Below are positions 1 to 9,380 of a stretch of 23,991 nt of DNA, one piece after another (the first letter of the stretch is position 1; each line of letters opens with the position of its first letter). The translations under genes and the position numbers were made by a program. Origin of the DNA: Reticulitermes lucifugus (Eukaryota; Arthropoda; Insecta; Blattodea; Rhinotermitidae); assembly GCA_026260175.1 (NCBI GenBank), contig JAKCWW010009375.1, positions 1-23,991 on the forward strand. The letters are read 5' to 3'. Below the pieces are notes generated by a model. The model was not told the DNA's origin. It ran no database searches and saw nothing but the letters and a program-made list of their open reading frames with translations.

Positions 1-280
1 TACGGATGTAAGTACAAGGAACAGCAGCTGCTTTGTTGTCCTGTCGACCCTGACTTTAGGATAGGGATGTAAGTACAAGGAACAGCAGCTACTTTGTTGT
101 CCTGTCGACCCTGACTTTAGGAGACGGATGTAAGTACAAGGAACAGCAGCTGCTTTGTTGTCCTGTCGACCCTGACTTTAGGAGACGGATGTAAGTACAA
201 GGAACAGCAGCTGCTTTGTTGTCCTGTCGACCCTCACTTGAGGATACGGATGTACGTGTAAGTGAAGAGCAGCTGTGTGT
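1..280. repeat. 61-bp tandem repeat (minisatellite), about 4.5 copies
   Basis: Four near-identical units begin at 1, 62, 123 and 184, each with the core GGATGTAAGTACAAGGAACA followed by GCAGCTGCTTTGTTGTCC and GTCGACCCT. Copies differ by one to a few substitutions. A degenerate fifth copy runs from 245 and fades by about 280. The unit length is not a multiple of three and the frames contain stops, so it is not a coding repeat. The array touches the left edge of the window and probably continues. It lies in the intron upstream of the first visible VMAT exon. Confidence 0.95.
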
Positions 281-1257
281 AACATTTCAGTTCCCTGCAG
301 TGGCCTCACATTTATAACCATGGATTCTGGCAAGGAAGTTAAATAAGCGCACTAAATCATACTGCATATTACGATCCTGCATAACATTCGCGAATTTAAA
401 TAAATGATGAAGATGTCCTTGTGTTTAATTATGTTTCACAGCACGAAGACTTACGCGGTAGTAAGTGTGCAACAAACATTCTTAAATTCGCGCTATATGG
501 ACGTGGCTTGTAATCTTCGCCCCCCCCCCTGACATGTCACCCCTTGGATAGAGGCCCCGGTGCTCATTGGACAAGGGGCTGGTTAGGGGAAGACCTGATC
601 TGGATGCAGTAGAGAAAACATCACTGCCTCTGCCAGATATCAAATTCCGTTTATCCATCCCCGAAAACATTAACTACATCCCTTTGTTATAGGATTGATG
701 TTTAACTGAATCCCTTGACACTGCGCCTAATCCCCTAATAAAGTTTGCTTTATTTTTGTCCTACTTTAAGCATAGCTAAAATCAAGTACTGGTGCCACTT
801 TTTCACCACAAATCCAGCCTATCCTCAAGGTGGGGCAGCACGTTGCTGTTCCTGTGCTATACGTGTGTATAGCACATAAGAATGTAATCTTGAAAATAAT
901 ACTTGAAGGAATGGCGGTTCCCCTGTTTCAACAGTATTCTCATGTTTACACCATGTTTTGACATGGCTGATGCTCTGTGAGACATTGTTTACAAGGTAAA
1001 GACACAGAACATCGCATATGGAAGTGATGTCTGTGTGTGTGTGGGGGGGGGGGCTTAGTGTCAATGCCTAAGCCGTTGGATGGATTTTCTTAATTCTTTG
1101 CGGTAGACTTTTGAAAGTTGGGCAATTACGATTTTCAACCATATTTACCCATAATGAAGTGACTGTACATATGGTAATAAAATGATCTAGAGACGGCAGA
1201 ATGTTCATATTATTGTGTACTACATTATGGAGTACGACCTCTCTGATCTTGTTGCAG
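281..1257 (+). other. VMAT intron, upstream part (non-coding)
   Basis: I see no coding exon here. There is a C10-type run near 523-531 and a (TG)n tract ending in a run of G near 1031-1053. The intron ends in a good pyrimidine-rich acceptor (ctctctgatcttgttgcag). The short open frames in this stretch show no recognisable domains. Confidence 0.7.
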
Positions 1258-1359
1258 TATTACAGCTGCTGATGCTGCAGCCCGGCGTGGTACGCCAGGA
1301 GTCAGATCCACCATCGCTGAAGGCGCTCGTCATGGATCCCTACATCATAGTGGCTGCAG
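1258..1359 (+). CDS. VMAT: VMAT exon: TM6-TM7 loop and start of TM7
   Basis: This exon encodes the cytosolic loop before TM7 and the first residues of TM7, ending in KALVMDPYIIVAAG. That matches the ...DPYILIAAG segment of SLC18 vesicular amine transporters. The donor is CAG|GTAAGG after 1359 and leaves phase 1. The G plus the next exon's GT restores glycine ([11 protein letters not shown]). The acceptor is placed after TTGTTGCAG at 1257 because of its pyrimidine tract. In-frame alternatives exist after the CAGs at 1265 and 1280, so the first few residues are uncertain. The product is a 12-TM proton antiporter that loads dopamine, serotonin, octopamine, tyramine or histamine into synaptic and secretory vesicles. 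Exons for TM1-6 are outside the window. Confidence 0.85.
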
Positions 1360-2053
1360 GTAAGGCGCCGATGGTCGCAATTCTCATGTTATTTACGCCT
1401 TAACTGAAGTACTGACGGAGTAGCGGTGGTGATGATTGTTGATGATGACGATGATAATTGTTATTAAGGTGCTGAGTCAACAGCCACGTGATTACTAACA
1501 GATACAGCATAACATACATGCGCAAGATAACAAAAGGACAATAATCGTAATAATAATAATAATAATAATTCAGTTACTTAAGTCCGTGCCCACTCAACAG
1601 CCTGATGTCCAGTTACAAAGACGACACAAGTGCGAGGAGGAGACAACAAGCAGACAAAGTTAAGACAAGAGCACGGCGACGACAAAGAAAGAAAAGAAGG
1701 AAATAAGCATTATTATTAATTTCAATTAAATGTGAAAGTTGAGAAGAAAGAGAGACATTTATGCTAATTATCATTACTAAATCGTAATCCCCCTTCCCAG
1801 GAATCAAACACAAGTTCTCCACTCGTCCTGCCGGAAGTGAAGTATTAAATTCCGTGAGCTATCTCAGCCACATATCTTTAAATAAATCCTAAATAAATAT
1901 ATTTTATGCTTGATACCCCGTCTTTAAATGTATGGTTAATACCCCCAACCATTGGAAACAGCACGCAAGGCAGGTATGAGTAGTTTCAAGTCCTTAAATT
2001 AGCCATCAATTTATCGTGAAGCTAAGAGGACACAGCAGTCTGGTGTGTTGTAG
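1360..2053 (+). other. VMAT intron with TAA microsatellite
   Basis: An intron between two phase-1 exon ends. It contains a GAT/GAC-rich patch near 1425-1460 and a (TAA)n microsatellite at about 1548-1569. It ends at TTGTAG before 2054. No other gene is visible. Confidence 0.8.
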
Positions 2054-2228
2054 GTGCCATCACATTTGCTAACATGGGAATCGCAATGCTGGAACCGTCG
2101 CTTCCTATCTGGATGATGGACACCATGCATGCGGGCCGCTGGAAGCAAGGTGTCACCTTCCTGCCGGCCAGCGTGTCCTACCTGATCGGAACCAACCTTT
2201 TTGGACCCCTGGGACATCGCATGGGACG
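2054..2228 (+). CDS. VMAT: VMAT exon: TM7 and TM8 start
   Basis: The translation begins [19 protein letters not shown] and continues MMDTM, then (after a luminal loop) [16 protein letters not shown] and [10 protein letters not shown]. This is almost residue-for-residue the TM7-TM8 region of vertebrate VMAT2 and insect VMATs, including the family signature [10 protein letters not shown] and the GHxMGR motif of the cytosolic loop. The acceptor TTGTAG|GT at 2053 is phase 1. The donor ACG|GTACTG after 2228 leaves phase 2, and the next exon supplies the A completing arginine and then W. The 175-nt length fits these phases exactly. MGIAMLEP strongly favours VMAT over the related VAChT. Confidence 0.95.
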
Positions 2229-2727
2229 GTACTGCTACTCTGGACAATCAAACCTCACCCCATTGGCGAATCCTGATCCGGAGATCAGGCCGAGCAGAAG
2301 GGTACACAATGCGGCATTGTATCGTCCAGCTAGTCCTGACCTCCGGATCGGGATACGCCACTTCCCCACCCCGTCCCATTTTCTGCGCGTTTGCAACGAA
2401 AAGTATTAAAATTATACCGTGTCCGTCCTTCCGAATTTTACAACTTCAGAACCGCAGAACGTGTTTTTATGTAATTTAATATTCATGAGTTTGTCAGTAC
2501 ATTCCAGTCGTACTTTAAAACAGACAAAAATAACGGACAATGTTATATTAAGTCCTACTATATATTTCTGCACGTAACTCACTAAATTCTTTTTGGTAGT
2601 GAAAAACGTTTACAACAAATTTGTAGTGAAAAATGAAATCTGCATTTTGTGCCCAATACAATTTTTTCCCATAACTTTTGCATGACCGAGTGCCCCAGAT
2701 TTGACACATTACGCTTACATCCCCCAC

Positions 2728-2966
2728 GACTTTTTTCTTTTCCGTCTCTTTTTTCTTTGTCTTCATCTTTCTTTCTTTCTTCTTTTTTCTCCCTTTATTT
2801 CGCTCTTTCTTCCCACCCTAGGAGCATACAACCTTACAAAAATCTCATACAGGATAATCGATTCTCTGACCAAGATGCAATCGAGTATTTCCTTAATACG
2901 TTTCATTTGCGTTGTGTTCTATCACAAAATGTGCACGTAATTTTATGCAGTATTTGTGTTTCGTAA
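2728..2966 (+). other. cryptic exon candidate after polypyrimidine tract
   Basis: About 90 nt rich in T and C ends in CCACCCTAG at 2821. The sequence after it is open in the frame set by the preceding VMAT exon. A G completes arginine (CG|G), then SIQPYKNLIQDNRFSDQ and onward to a stop at 2964-2966. A second frame is also open to a stop near 2940. No family is recognised and no conserved VMAT residue is expected here, because the exons at 2228 and 3522 already join perfectly. It may be a chance open frame next to a strong acceptor, or a truncating alternative exon. Confidence 0.2.
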
Positions 2967-3063
2967 ATTGAGACTCTGAATAAGGGCTATGCGCCAGAAA
3001 AGTGTCACATTAATTTCAGATAATCGGTTAAAGTTTATTTCAATTGACTAACGTATGTCCGAT

Positions 3064-3350
3064 TCATATTTGTCTACATTTTGAAGTTATCTCAGTTAAT
3101 ATTTCATCAAAATCGGACAAACTTTCGGAAATAAAAAAAATTACACAAGCATGAACATTACCTTTTCTATAGTTTGGTAGACAGATACCAGACGTCTGGA
3201 GGAAATTGCGCCTCCATTTTCTATGTTGAAATTTGAGGTATGAGATTATTCGATAATGTCGGTACATATGTACCAAACTACACGGTGTCACGTTGCATAA
3301 AATGTCATGAGAACCTCGTATCTGATAATACATATGTTACACCCCACTAC
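3064..3350 (-). repeat. dispersed insect repeat fragment (VTPCSLV type)
   Basis: On the - strand an 89-residue open frame reads ...NVTPCSLVHMYRHYR... and later HRKWRRNFLQTSGICLPNYRK. Translations with VTPCSLV...RY(Q/R)HF and ...FLRNVG..LPNY... are familiar to me from many spurious predicted proteins in insect genomes, where they mark a dispersed non-autonomous element. A second diverged copy on the + strand lies near 18740-18960. No function is implied for the peptide. Confidence 0.5.
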
Positions 3351-3521
3351 AGGATAGAAGACGCTGAGTGCTAGGCGCAGGGACAGTTGCGCTTAATGTT
3401 TGCTTAGTCGTTCTGCTTTTACATGTTGTTTTGCTTTACTCATATGAATTCAGAACATCCCAAAATGTTATTTTTTCATATAAGCCGCTGAACTTATCTG
3501 TAACAAATGGCTTTATTGCAG

Positions 3522-3573
3522 ATGGTTGGCCTCGCTGCTGGGTCTCATTATCATTGGAATCTGTCTCATGTGT
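3522..3573 (+). CDS. VMAT: VMAT exon: TM8 micro-exon (52 nt)
   Basis: This short exon supplies A to complete arginine, then WLASLLGLIIIGICLMC. It corresponds to the RWLCALLGM...G.S.LC segment of VMAT2 TM8. The acceptor is TTTATTGCAG and the donor is TGT|GTGAGT. It enters in phase 2 and leaves in phase 0, matching the exons on both sides. It is too short for ordinary ORF finding and was located by looking for the missing TM8 between the R of the exon ending at 2228 and IPMAHN at 4582. Confidence 0.93.
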
Positions 3574-3745
3574 GTGAGTACTAACCATTACACAGAAATG
3601 TATGCGATTTTGACTCCAAGGCATTAACCACTGATATTATGGCTGCTACTTTCAGCTAATATTCATAACTACTTCTAACTCTGATTGCTTCTAACATATA
3701 TATTATTACAGACCAGGGGCCTTTTTTTTTTACACACTACAGTAG

Positions 3746-3775
3746 CAGAAACACACCTTCCTCGCCCAGGACATG
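3746..3775 (+). other. possible in-frame micro-exon in VMAT
   Basis: A T-rich run at about 3721-3731 precedes CACTACAGTAG, then 30 nt encoding QKHTFLAQDM, then ATG|GTAAGT, a near-consensus donor. Both flanking VMAT exons are phase 0, so inclusion would add ten residues between TM8 and TM9 without shifting the frame. The family has no known insertion here, so this is only a splice-site coincidence candidate. Confidence 0.15.
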
Positions 3776-4024
3776 GTAAGTTTTCTGTTATAATCAAAAC
3801 AGAAGCAGTTAAACAGTTTCGTAGGTATGGCACTGGCATTGAACTGAATAACGTGTTATCACACATTTTTATAAGATACTTGTAAAAAATTACCGCGCTC
3901 ACACACGACAATGTGTGTAAACTCTCAACACACAGTCTAACAGTTAATTAATACGCTTGTGAACATATTTCTTGCACAAAGATTCTTGATCGATAATATA
4001 AAGATACTTGCGAATACACTAAAT

Positions 4025-4295
4025 AATTGGTCAGGGGCACCCATAGGAGTGGACCTCCAGCTTTGGGGTTGGGCAAGAGACTTGCTGCTCCTCACTGTGA
4101 AAAGACGCAGCCTATTACAAAATGTTATGCAGGGTCTCAGACTTGGGTGGATTTTTAGACTACCAACACATTGAAAAATTGATATGAACTTGGAACGTGA
4201 CGAAGCATAGTCAAGATTCAGTACGAGTTTAGGAGCTCAGGTGGGGCAAGGGTGGCCCTGAACCAGCACATAATTGTGCATCATCCTAAGGAAAG
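4025..4295 (+). mobile_element. RTE-type LINE relic, 5' UTR and start of endonuclease ORF
   Basis: The stretch resembles the beginning of RTE-clade retrotransposons often mis-annotated as craniofacial development protein 2-like. TTGGAACGTGA near 4191-4201 corresponds to the start of the endonuclease (TWNV). About 30 nt later, GAGCTCAGGTGGGGCAAGGG translates ELRWGKGGPEP, matching the endonuclease motif (EVRWDKGGTEPA). The frame shifts between these pieces and stops follow (ASS*). It is a decayed, truncated copy inside a VMAT intron. Confidence 0.6.
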
Positions 4296-4581
4296 TGTCA
4301 TGATAATTAATTATGGACATTGTTTTTCATATATCAGGAAATGAAACTAGCAATTAATAGGGTAAGATTTGTCTGTAATAGGACCTAACATTGAGAGTTT
4401 GTTGGCCTGACACATTTGTTCCAAATGTGCTTACCCCAGCTGACTATACAATTTATGATACAGAGAAAACATTTTGTCTCGTATTTGCTCTTTTTAAACC
4501 CAGTGAATTTGTCTATGTTTTGTCACTTGTATGTTATGTGGCCCCAAACGGCAGCGTACCTCTTGCATGCTGTGTTGTCAG

Positions 4582-4765
4582 ATCCCCATGGCACACAACA
4601 TGAATCATCTGATCGTCCCGAATGCTGGGCTGGGGTTTGCGATCGGCATGGTGGACAGTTCCATGATGCCTGAACTTGGTTACCTGGTGGACATTCGGCA
4701 CACTGCAGTGTATGGAAGTGTATATGCTATAGGCGACGTTGCCTTCTGCCTTGGTTTTGCTATAG
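4582..4765 (+). CDS. VMAT: VMAT exon: TM9-TM11, catalytic aspartates
   Basis: The translation begins [18 protein letters not shown], then [19 protein letters not shown], then [18 protein letters not shown] and [15 protein letters not shown] holds the TM10 aspartate equivalent to D399 of VMAT2, and YAIGDVAF holds the TM11 aspartate equivalent to D426. Both are required for amine transport in the mammalian proteins. [15 protein letters not shown] is a family signature. The acceptor GTTGTCAG (4581) is phase 0. The donor ATAG|GTGAGT after 4765 leaves phase 1. The 184-nt length agrees. Confidence 0.96.
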
Positions 4766-5675
4766 GTGAGTCCGAATCAGCATTTTGTTCGTTGTAGCCC
4801 TGTCACCAGTATTTGTTCGACAGCTCTCTGTTAAGGTACTCGTCCTTTAATTTGTCAACAAGCACTAGTCCACTCTACCCTAACCTATGTTTTGTCTAGA
4901 AGTAAATGCAAAGGAAACTAAGTACATTCTTGTCTAATCACCAGAATGCAGGAAAATTTCGCAGTATAAAGACAGTTACTAAAGCCTTTAAAAATCTGGT
5001 GACGTTCAAATGTTTGAAAAGACACTAACATAATCAAAACTACACTGATAAAGGAATTAAAAGCGGAAGAAATTCGTGAAATACTAAGGCTCATTTCTGA
5101 ATATGGTATCTTCCTTTATGTTATATAAAACATAAAAATTAAGAAATAAATTATTTTTACCCGTTCCTCGTTTGGGTGTGAAACTTTGTTTCTCACATTA
5201 AAGGAAGAACATAGACTGAAGGTGTTCGAGAAGAGGGTGCCATCAAATCAAGGACAACAGGATAGGCGGGTCATGTGAAACGTATGCGAGATGAGGGAAA
5301 TACATACAACAAAGTTTTGATAGGAAAGCATGAAAGAAACAGACGTATGGAAGACCGAGGCGCAGATGGGAGAATGTTAAAATGTGTGTTACAGAAATAG
5401 GATGGGAGGTTGTGGACTAGATTCGTCCGGTACAGGATAGGGATAAACGAATGAACCTTAGGATGCCAAACAATGAGGAGAATTTAGTGACCTGATATGC
5501 AATTTTCAACTTCTTAAGAGGGGTGTCTCCTCCGTGGCGTTAGTTAGCATCTAAGCAGGATACAGTGCACACTAATTGCATTACACAGGAGTCAGAGAAG
5601 TGGCCAAATAATGAGGCGACCATATATTATTCTTGCCTAACTTTTAAGTCGCTGATCCGTAGTCATGTACTGCAG
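4766..5675 (+). other. VMAT intron with LINE 3' relic
   Basis: A phase-1 intron with a decayed LINE 3' end (about 5200-5490). The rest is plain AT-rich sequence. The acceptor is TGTACTGCAG at 5675. Confidence 0.8.
5200..5490 (+). mobile_element. RTE-type LINE relic, 3' end of reverse-transcriptase ORF
   Basis: Broken frames read EEHRLKVFEKRV, then IKSR..., AGHVKRMRDEGNTYNKVLIGK, RRMEDRGADGRMLK and YRIGINE. This is the conserved C-terminal tail of RTE reverse-transcriptase proteins (HRLRVFENRVLRKIFG...RWAGHVARM...LVGKPEGKRPLGRPRRRW...DLAQDRD.WR). Deletions (after RV), frameshifts and stop codons show it is dead. It is followed by a short tail (ACCTTAGGATGCC, equivalent to MNLRVP). It sits in a different intron from the 5' relic near 4160, with a VMAT exon between them, so the two are probably independent insertions. 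Confidence 0.7.
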
Positions 5676-5809
5676 GACCTGCCTTGAGTGGCACGCTGGT
5701 GAATACTATCGGCTTCGAGTGGATGTTGTTCGGAATTGCCATTCTCAACTTTCTGTATGCGCCTCTCATGTACCTGCTGCGCAACCCGCCCACCAAGGAG
5801 GAAAAGAAG
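5676..5809 (+). CDS. VMAT: VMAT exon: TM11 end, TM12 and tail start
   Basis: The translation reads GPALSGTLVNTIGFEWMLF, then GIAILNFLYAPLMYLLRNPP, then TKEEKK. This matches the TM11-TM12 loop, TM12 and the start of the cytosolic tail of VMAT (FLRSPPAKEEK in mammals). It enters in phase 1 (G completed by GA) and leaves in phase 0 at AAG|GTACGG. The KEEK that ends the exon is the membrane-proximal half of the dileucine endocytosis signal of mammalian VMAT2 (KEEKMAIL), so the choice of next exon decides whether that signal is completed. Confidence 0.96.
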
Positions 5810-6214
5810 GTACGGCTACCCGAACACAGCTATCTGATAAGTCAACAGTAAACTTCGTAAAGTCAGTACTGAGGACACGGAAACAAATGCCATGGATGGT
5901 GTGGACTTGACGGTCGATGATTCCCACACTCTGTCTAATGTTCTATTTCCATTCATTCCCCTCTGGCCAAAGTCGGCCAGCCGAAAGGGCTCGTCACTAG
6001 GAAGGCTGTCGCGTTGTTATTCCTACCAAAACTCGTGTGAACAGAATGGCTAGAAGACCAGATGAGAATGTTGGGAATAACGCTGGAGGGGGTAGTATTA
6101 CAGCTCGAAGTGATCAATCCCCGGGACTCTATGGCCTTACGAGTCACAAGCGCTTTGCGCTTGTTGGCATAAGTCAGAGGAGGCTGGAGAAAAATACAGT
6201 AATAATCAAGGTCT

Positions 6215-6265
6215 TTAGCGCCATCATCCTCACCATCTGTGGGACTTCTTTCTGTGACGTAAGTA
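6215..6265 (+). repeat. short interspersed repeat, copy 1 (also at 21340)
   Basis: CATCATCCTCACCATCTG then TGGGACTTCTTTCTGTGACG and TAAGTATA closely match CATCCCCACCATTCTTGGGA plus CTTCTTTCTGTGGCTTCAGT near 21345-21390. The class is unknown. Confidence 0.55.
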
Positions 6266-6376
6266 TAAAGGACAATTCACACGAAATATTTTATGTTGAA
6301 CCATCATGGTTAAGAAAAATATTACACATTGGATTGCAGCAAACTTCCCGCATTTTATAAATAAACGCGTAATGGC

Positions 6377-6377
<1 letters not shown>

Positions 6378-6420
<43 letters not shown>
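6378..6420 (+). repeat. (TAA)14 microsatellite
   Basis: An uninterrupted TAA trinucleotide run. The reverse strand reads as poly-leucine, which explains a long spurious leucine-rich frame there. Confidence 0.98.
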
Positions 6421-6421
<1 letters not shown>

Positions 6422-6484
6422 TGACGTGAGCTATGAACTGGGCGAAAGGAAAATTGGGGCTGTTCTCCTGGTGACGGCGCAGAC

Positions 6485-6625
6485 TTTTTTCTTCTCCACA
6501 GCGTTGCGACTGGCTCTGGAGTCCACACAGCCCCCTATCCAATGGGAACCGGAAGGTATTTTCTGGAGGCAAAGCAGTCGCAGCTGGCCACTGCCCTCCA
6601 TCTCATGCCGAGATTAAGAATTTTT
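6485..6625 (+). repeat. dispersed insect repeat relic (PPIQW type)
   Basis: The sequence CCTATCCAATGGGAACCGG, then TTTTCTGGAGGCAAAGC, AGCTGGCCACTGCCCTCCAT and CTCATGCCGAGATTAAGAAT translates to ...TQPPIQWEPE... . I recognise this as the ubiquitous (TQ)PPIQW...GVKRPGREADHSPP...SAEVK translation seen in many spurious insect and other animal gene predictions. It is a fragment of a common short retroelement. A piece of what may be the upstream half of the same family is near 22335-22490 on the other strand. Confidence 0.55.
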
Positions 6626-8480
6626 GCCGCTCTATCTCTGTTCTCCACACGCCCTCATGACTTGGTGCTTAATTAAGCATGGAGATGAATTTACTTTAAT
6701 AGTGACCATGAAATGAGCAGGGTGAGGCTGACTAACTTGCTACTGCAACTTACAATGCACCTATTTTAACAGTCCCTCCTGATTTCATTGTCATGCCGAC
6801 GGCTATTTGGCTACGTGGCCTGTTCCCGTTTTATGCCACCTCATCGGCGATCGTCCTAAACTTCTCTTCTCCCCTAGTCTTGTATGCTGTAATCTGTTTT
6901 AATATTCTGTTGTTTTCAGTTATTTTCGCCTACATGTTCTTCCCAATGATCTGGAAATTTATGTAAAAATTTTGATTACGTTTTGAATTCTCCGAAGTCT
7001 ACTTGGTGTTTATGACTTACACCTAAAGAAGGTTTCAGTACGTGATGATATCGTTCTGATGACGATTATGATGGTAATGGTGGTGGTGATGATGATGTTG
7101 TCGATGAAGATGGTGATATATTATAGGCTTTGGTTAAGACTGAGTCCCTTAGTTTGGTTTAAGAAACTGTTTTTCGAAGTCTGTAGAATTTCTCTTTCGT
7201 TATTATTACTAAAAGTGGAAACATTTGTGAAACGTTATTTGTTAAGAAGTTGTTTTAATACTGTTTCTTCTATTTTTGTGTTTCTTTGTTACCTCGCGTT
7301 TCATTTTGTATTAATAGCAGTACAATGTTATACTTTTGTGCTGTAATGTATGTTGCTAATTAAATTTTTTTCATATAGATTCATTTGTTTTATTTTGTTA
7401 GACTTTCATATTTTGGTTTATTGTTTATCCTTCTCCTTGAACGTGCCATCATATTATACTTAAATATTTGTTATAAAAATCAGCAGAATTGTATATTTAT
7501 TTGTGTTTAATGACCATATCAATGATTTACATTGCATGTCAATTACGTTTTTGTTGTCAAACGCCAAACGTATGATTTCCAGAACGGGATAAGTGTTAAA
7601 TGGAATATCCCTGAGAAAGAGGGCGCATACTGACAGAACAGCCACATTTTGAAATACCATGACAGGGGTGCAGTTTTTCTACCGTGAATATCCTTCAGTT
7701 ATTTCATCGCCACCCACATCATAAGCATATGTTACATACCACTGTTCTGGAGTATTTCCCTTGCAACCAATTTCGTTGTTTGCTATTTGTATTATCTATG
7801 CGAGTCAGTAAAATACATACAGTTGCGTCACCAATTTGTGTTAGGTGGATAAGGTGAAACTATTTTACTAAATTGGCGTGTTTCGTTCACGATTCTGCGA
7901 CACTGTTTCTTTTGTCGCCAAGTCGTGGCGAAGCTCAGGTATATGTAAATAAGGCCTATGTGGCAAAATTGAAGTGCTGTAGGCCTACATGATATAACGC
8001 CCAAAAAATCGCCACTTTTTAATATTATTCGTAACTTAAATTTTAAAAAGTTATTTCCTGGTGTAGATATTCTTAACAAAACCCCCACTGCATGACGTTG
8101 ACGTAGTGTTGTGAAATACATGTAAATCTTTATAAATGGAATTTTATCTTGCCTCGATCATGCTTGGTAAAATAAATACAGCAACGAGTAAAAATCAAAG
8201 TTCTTGTGTAACTGAAGAAAACTGGCATTGAAACTTTCAAACTGCTATGTAAAGCGTATGGAGAAGACGCCTTATTAACAGCTCGTGTATTTTGACACAC
8301 GAGGTCCAGAAGGAAAGCAGGATGTGGAAGACGACCTTCCACATTCCTGACCTCTTCCTTCATCATATTCTTCCTATTCTTCATCTTTTATTGCACTGTT
8401 CCTATTGCTTTGCCCTGACAGAGATGGCTGAAGGACTTTACCCATAAATAAACATGTTTCAATTACGTATTCCATTTCAG

Positions 8481-8549
8481 TCCCTGATCCTGGGAGAGAA
8501 GTCTTCAGTACGCTATGTGACGTACCAGAATGAAGATGACGACGAGTAA
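8481..8549 (+). CDS. VMAT: VMAT proximal last exon (A-like tail) with stop
   Basis: After TATTCCATTTCAG the exon reads in phase 0 SLILGEKSSVRYVTYQNE then DDDE and TAA at 8547-8549, giving 22 tail residues. Joined to ...TKEEKK it makes EKKSLI, an acidic dileucine-like [DE]xxxL[LI] signal in the same place as KEEKMAIL of VMAT2. It also contains YVTY, a YxxY motif of the kind shown to send Drosophila VMAT-A to synaptic vesicles. The tail closes with an acidic cluster, as in mammalian VMATs (GEDEESESD). AATAAA signals follow at 8771, 8811 and 8983, so a complete terminal exon with its own 3' UTR is plausible. Confidence 0.9.
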   Translation, partial: SLILGEKSSVRYVTYQNEDDDE

Positions 8550-9380
8550 ACGTCATTACTGTCACGATATTGACACTGCACAATTACGTGCAGCATATCG
8601 GAATTTGTCTTTCATTGCGTATTCTCAAGAACATGTCGAAACATGTCGCTCAGTACTGCAGCAGAGAACTATGTATGTTTACTGCGTCAGTTAATTAAAT
8701 GACGTTTAACAGTCGCAAATTTGGTCGAATATACACACACAAAGAGTTCACGAACATTATGTAACTCACAAATAAAATTATATAGAATTACCGGAGCTGT
8801 TGAGTATAAGAATAAATCTGCATACACTGAAATATCACGTGTACATTTAGACTTCCGACTGATTGTTAATAGTACAAGACAAGCAACTTAAGGAACATGC
8901 ACCAATAGAAGGAACAATAATATATGAGTATACAATCAATGTCACTAGAATGCACAAAATCCAAACCGGATTTAATGTGTATAATAAATATTTAAAACAT
9001 TATGTCACGTAGAAACTGGCCTGGTGAGTGTTACAGAGACCGCCAAATATAATTTGTTTATCCTTACACAAGAAAAATAGAAATTATTATAACATCATTC
9101 TGAAGATAATCAGTTGATTAAATTTATATTTCAGAATAATATCCATGACATTCAATAGTTAAAGTATTTGAGTAAAGCACAGGTTTCAAAGGGCAAGAAC
9201 TTAACCAGTTTGACAGGTGCAGCAGTTTCTGGTGGTTTGTATTCATAACCAGTAAGCACACCCAAGAAAGAAGAGGTACAAAAGAAAAGCTAAGGATTTG
9301 AATATGCAGTTTGGTAACACTCGCTGATAACTTCAGTACTGCACTTTCTGACGATGCTGAGCAGATGTTCTTATATATAT

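Larger units (their letters stand above)
2229..3521 (+). other. VMAT intron with long polypyrimidine tract and repeat fragment
   Basis: This 1.3-kb intron contains an unusually long pyrimidine-rich stretch (about 2728-2818) ending in an acceptor-like CCCTAG. A dispersed-repeat fragment lies on the - strand at about 3064-3350. The downstream exon's acceptor is TTTATTGCAG at 3521. Confidence 0.75.
3574..4581 (+). other. VMAT intron with LINE 5' relic
   Basis: A 1-kb intron between two phase-0 boundaries. It holds a possible 30-nt in-frame micro-exon (3746-3775) and an RTE-like LINE relic (about 4025-4295). It ends in GTTGTCAG at 4581. Confidence 0.75.
5810..8480 (+). other. VMAT intron before proximal last exon
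   Basis: A 2.7-kb phase-0 intron. It holds a repeat piece shared with 21335-21395, a long (TAA)n microsatellite, a dispersed-repeat relic at 6485-6625 and a GAT/GGT-rich patch near 7045-7115. The rest is AT-rich with no recognisable gene. The acceptor is TATTCCATTTCAG at 8480. Confidence 0.75.

Noticed and set aside
1215-1257. Upstream extension of the first VMAT exon from the ATG at 1215 (MEYDLSDLV)
   Set aside because: The frame is open but a strong pyrimidine tract and acceptor (TTGTTGCAG) end at 1257, and an internal start before TM7 would remove half the transporter.
6291-6572. Leucine-rich 93-residue open frame on the - strand
   Set aside because: It is the reverse reading of the (TAA)14 microsatellite plus a repeat relic, with no independent coding evidence.
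7059-7346. Met/Val-rich 95-residue open frame, membrane-like
   Set aside because: It starts in a GAT/GGT simple repeat and continues through T-rich intron sequence. The hydrophobicity reflects T content, not a gene.
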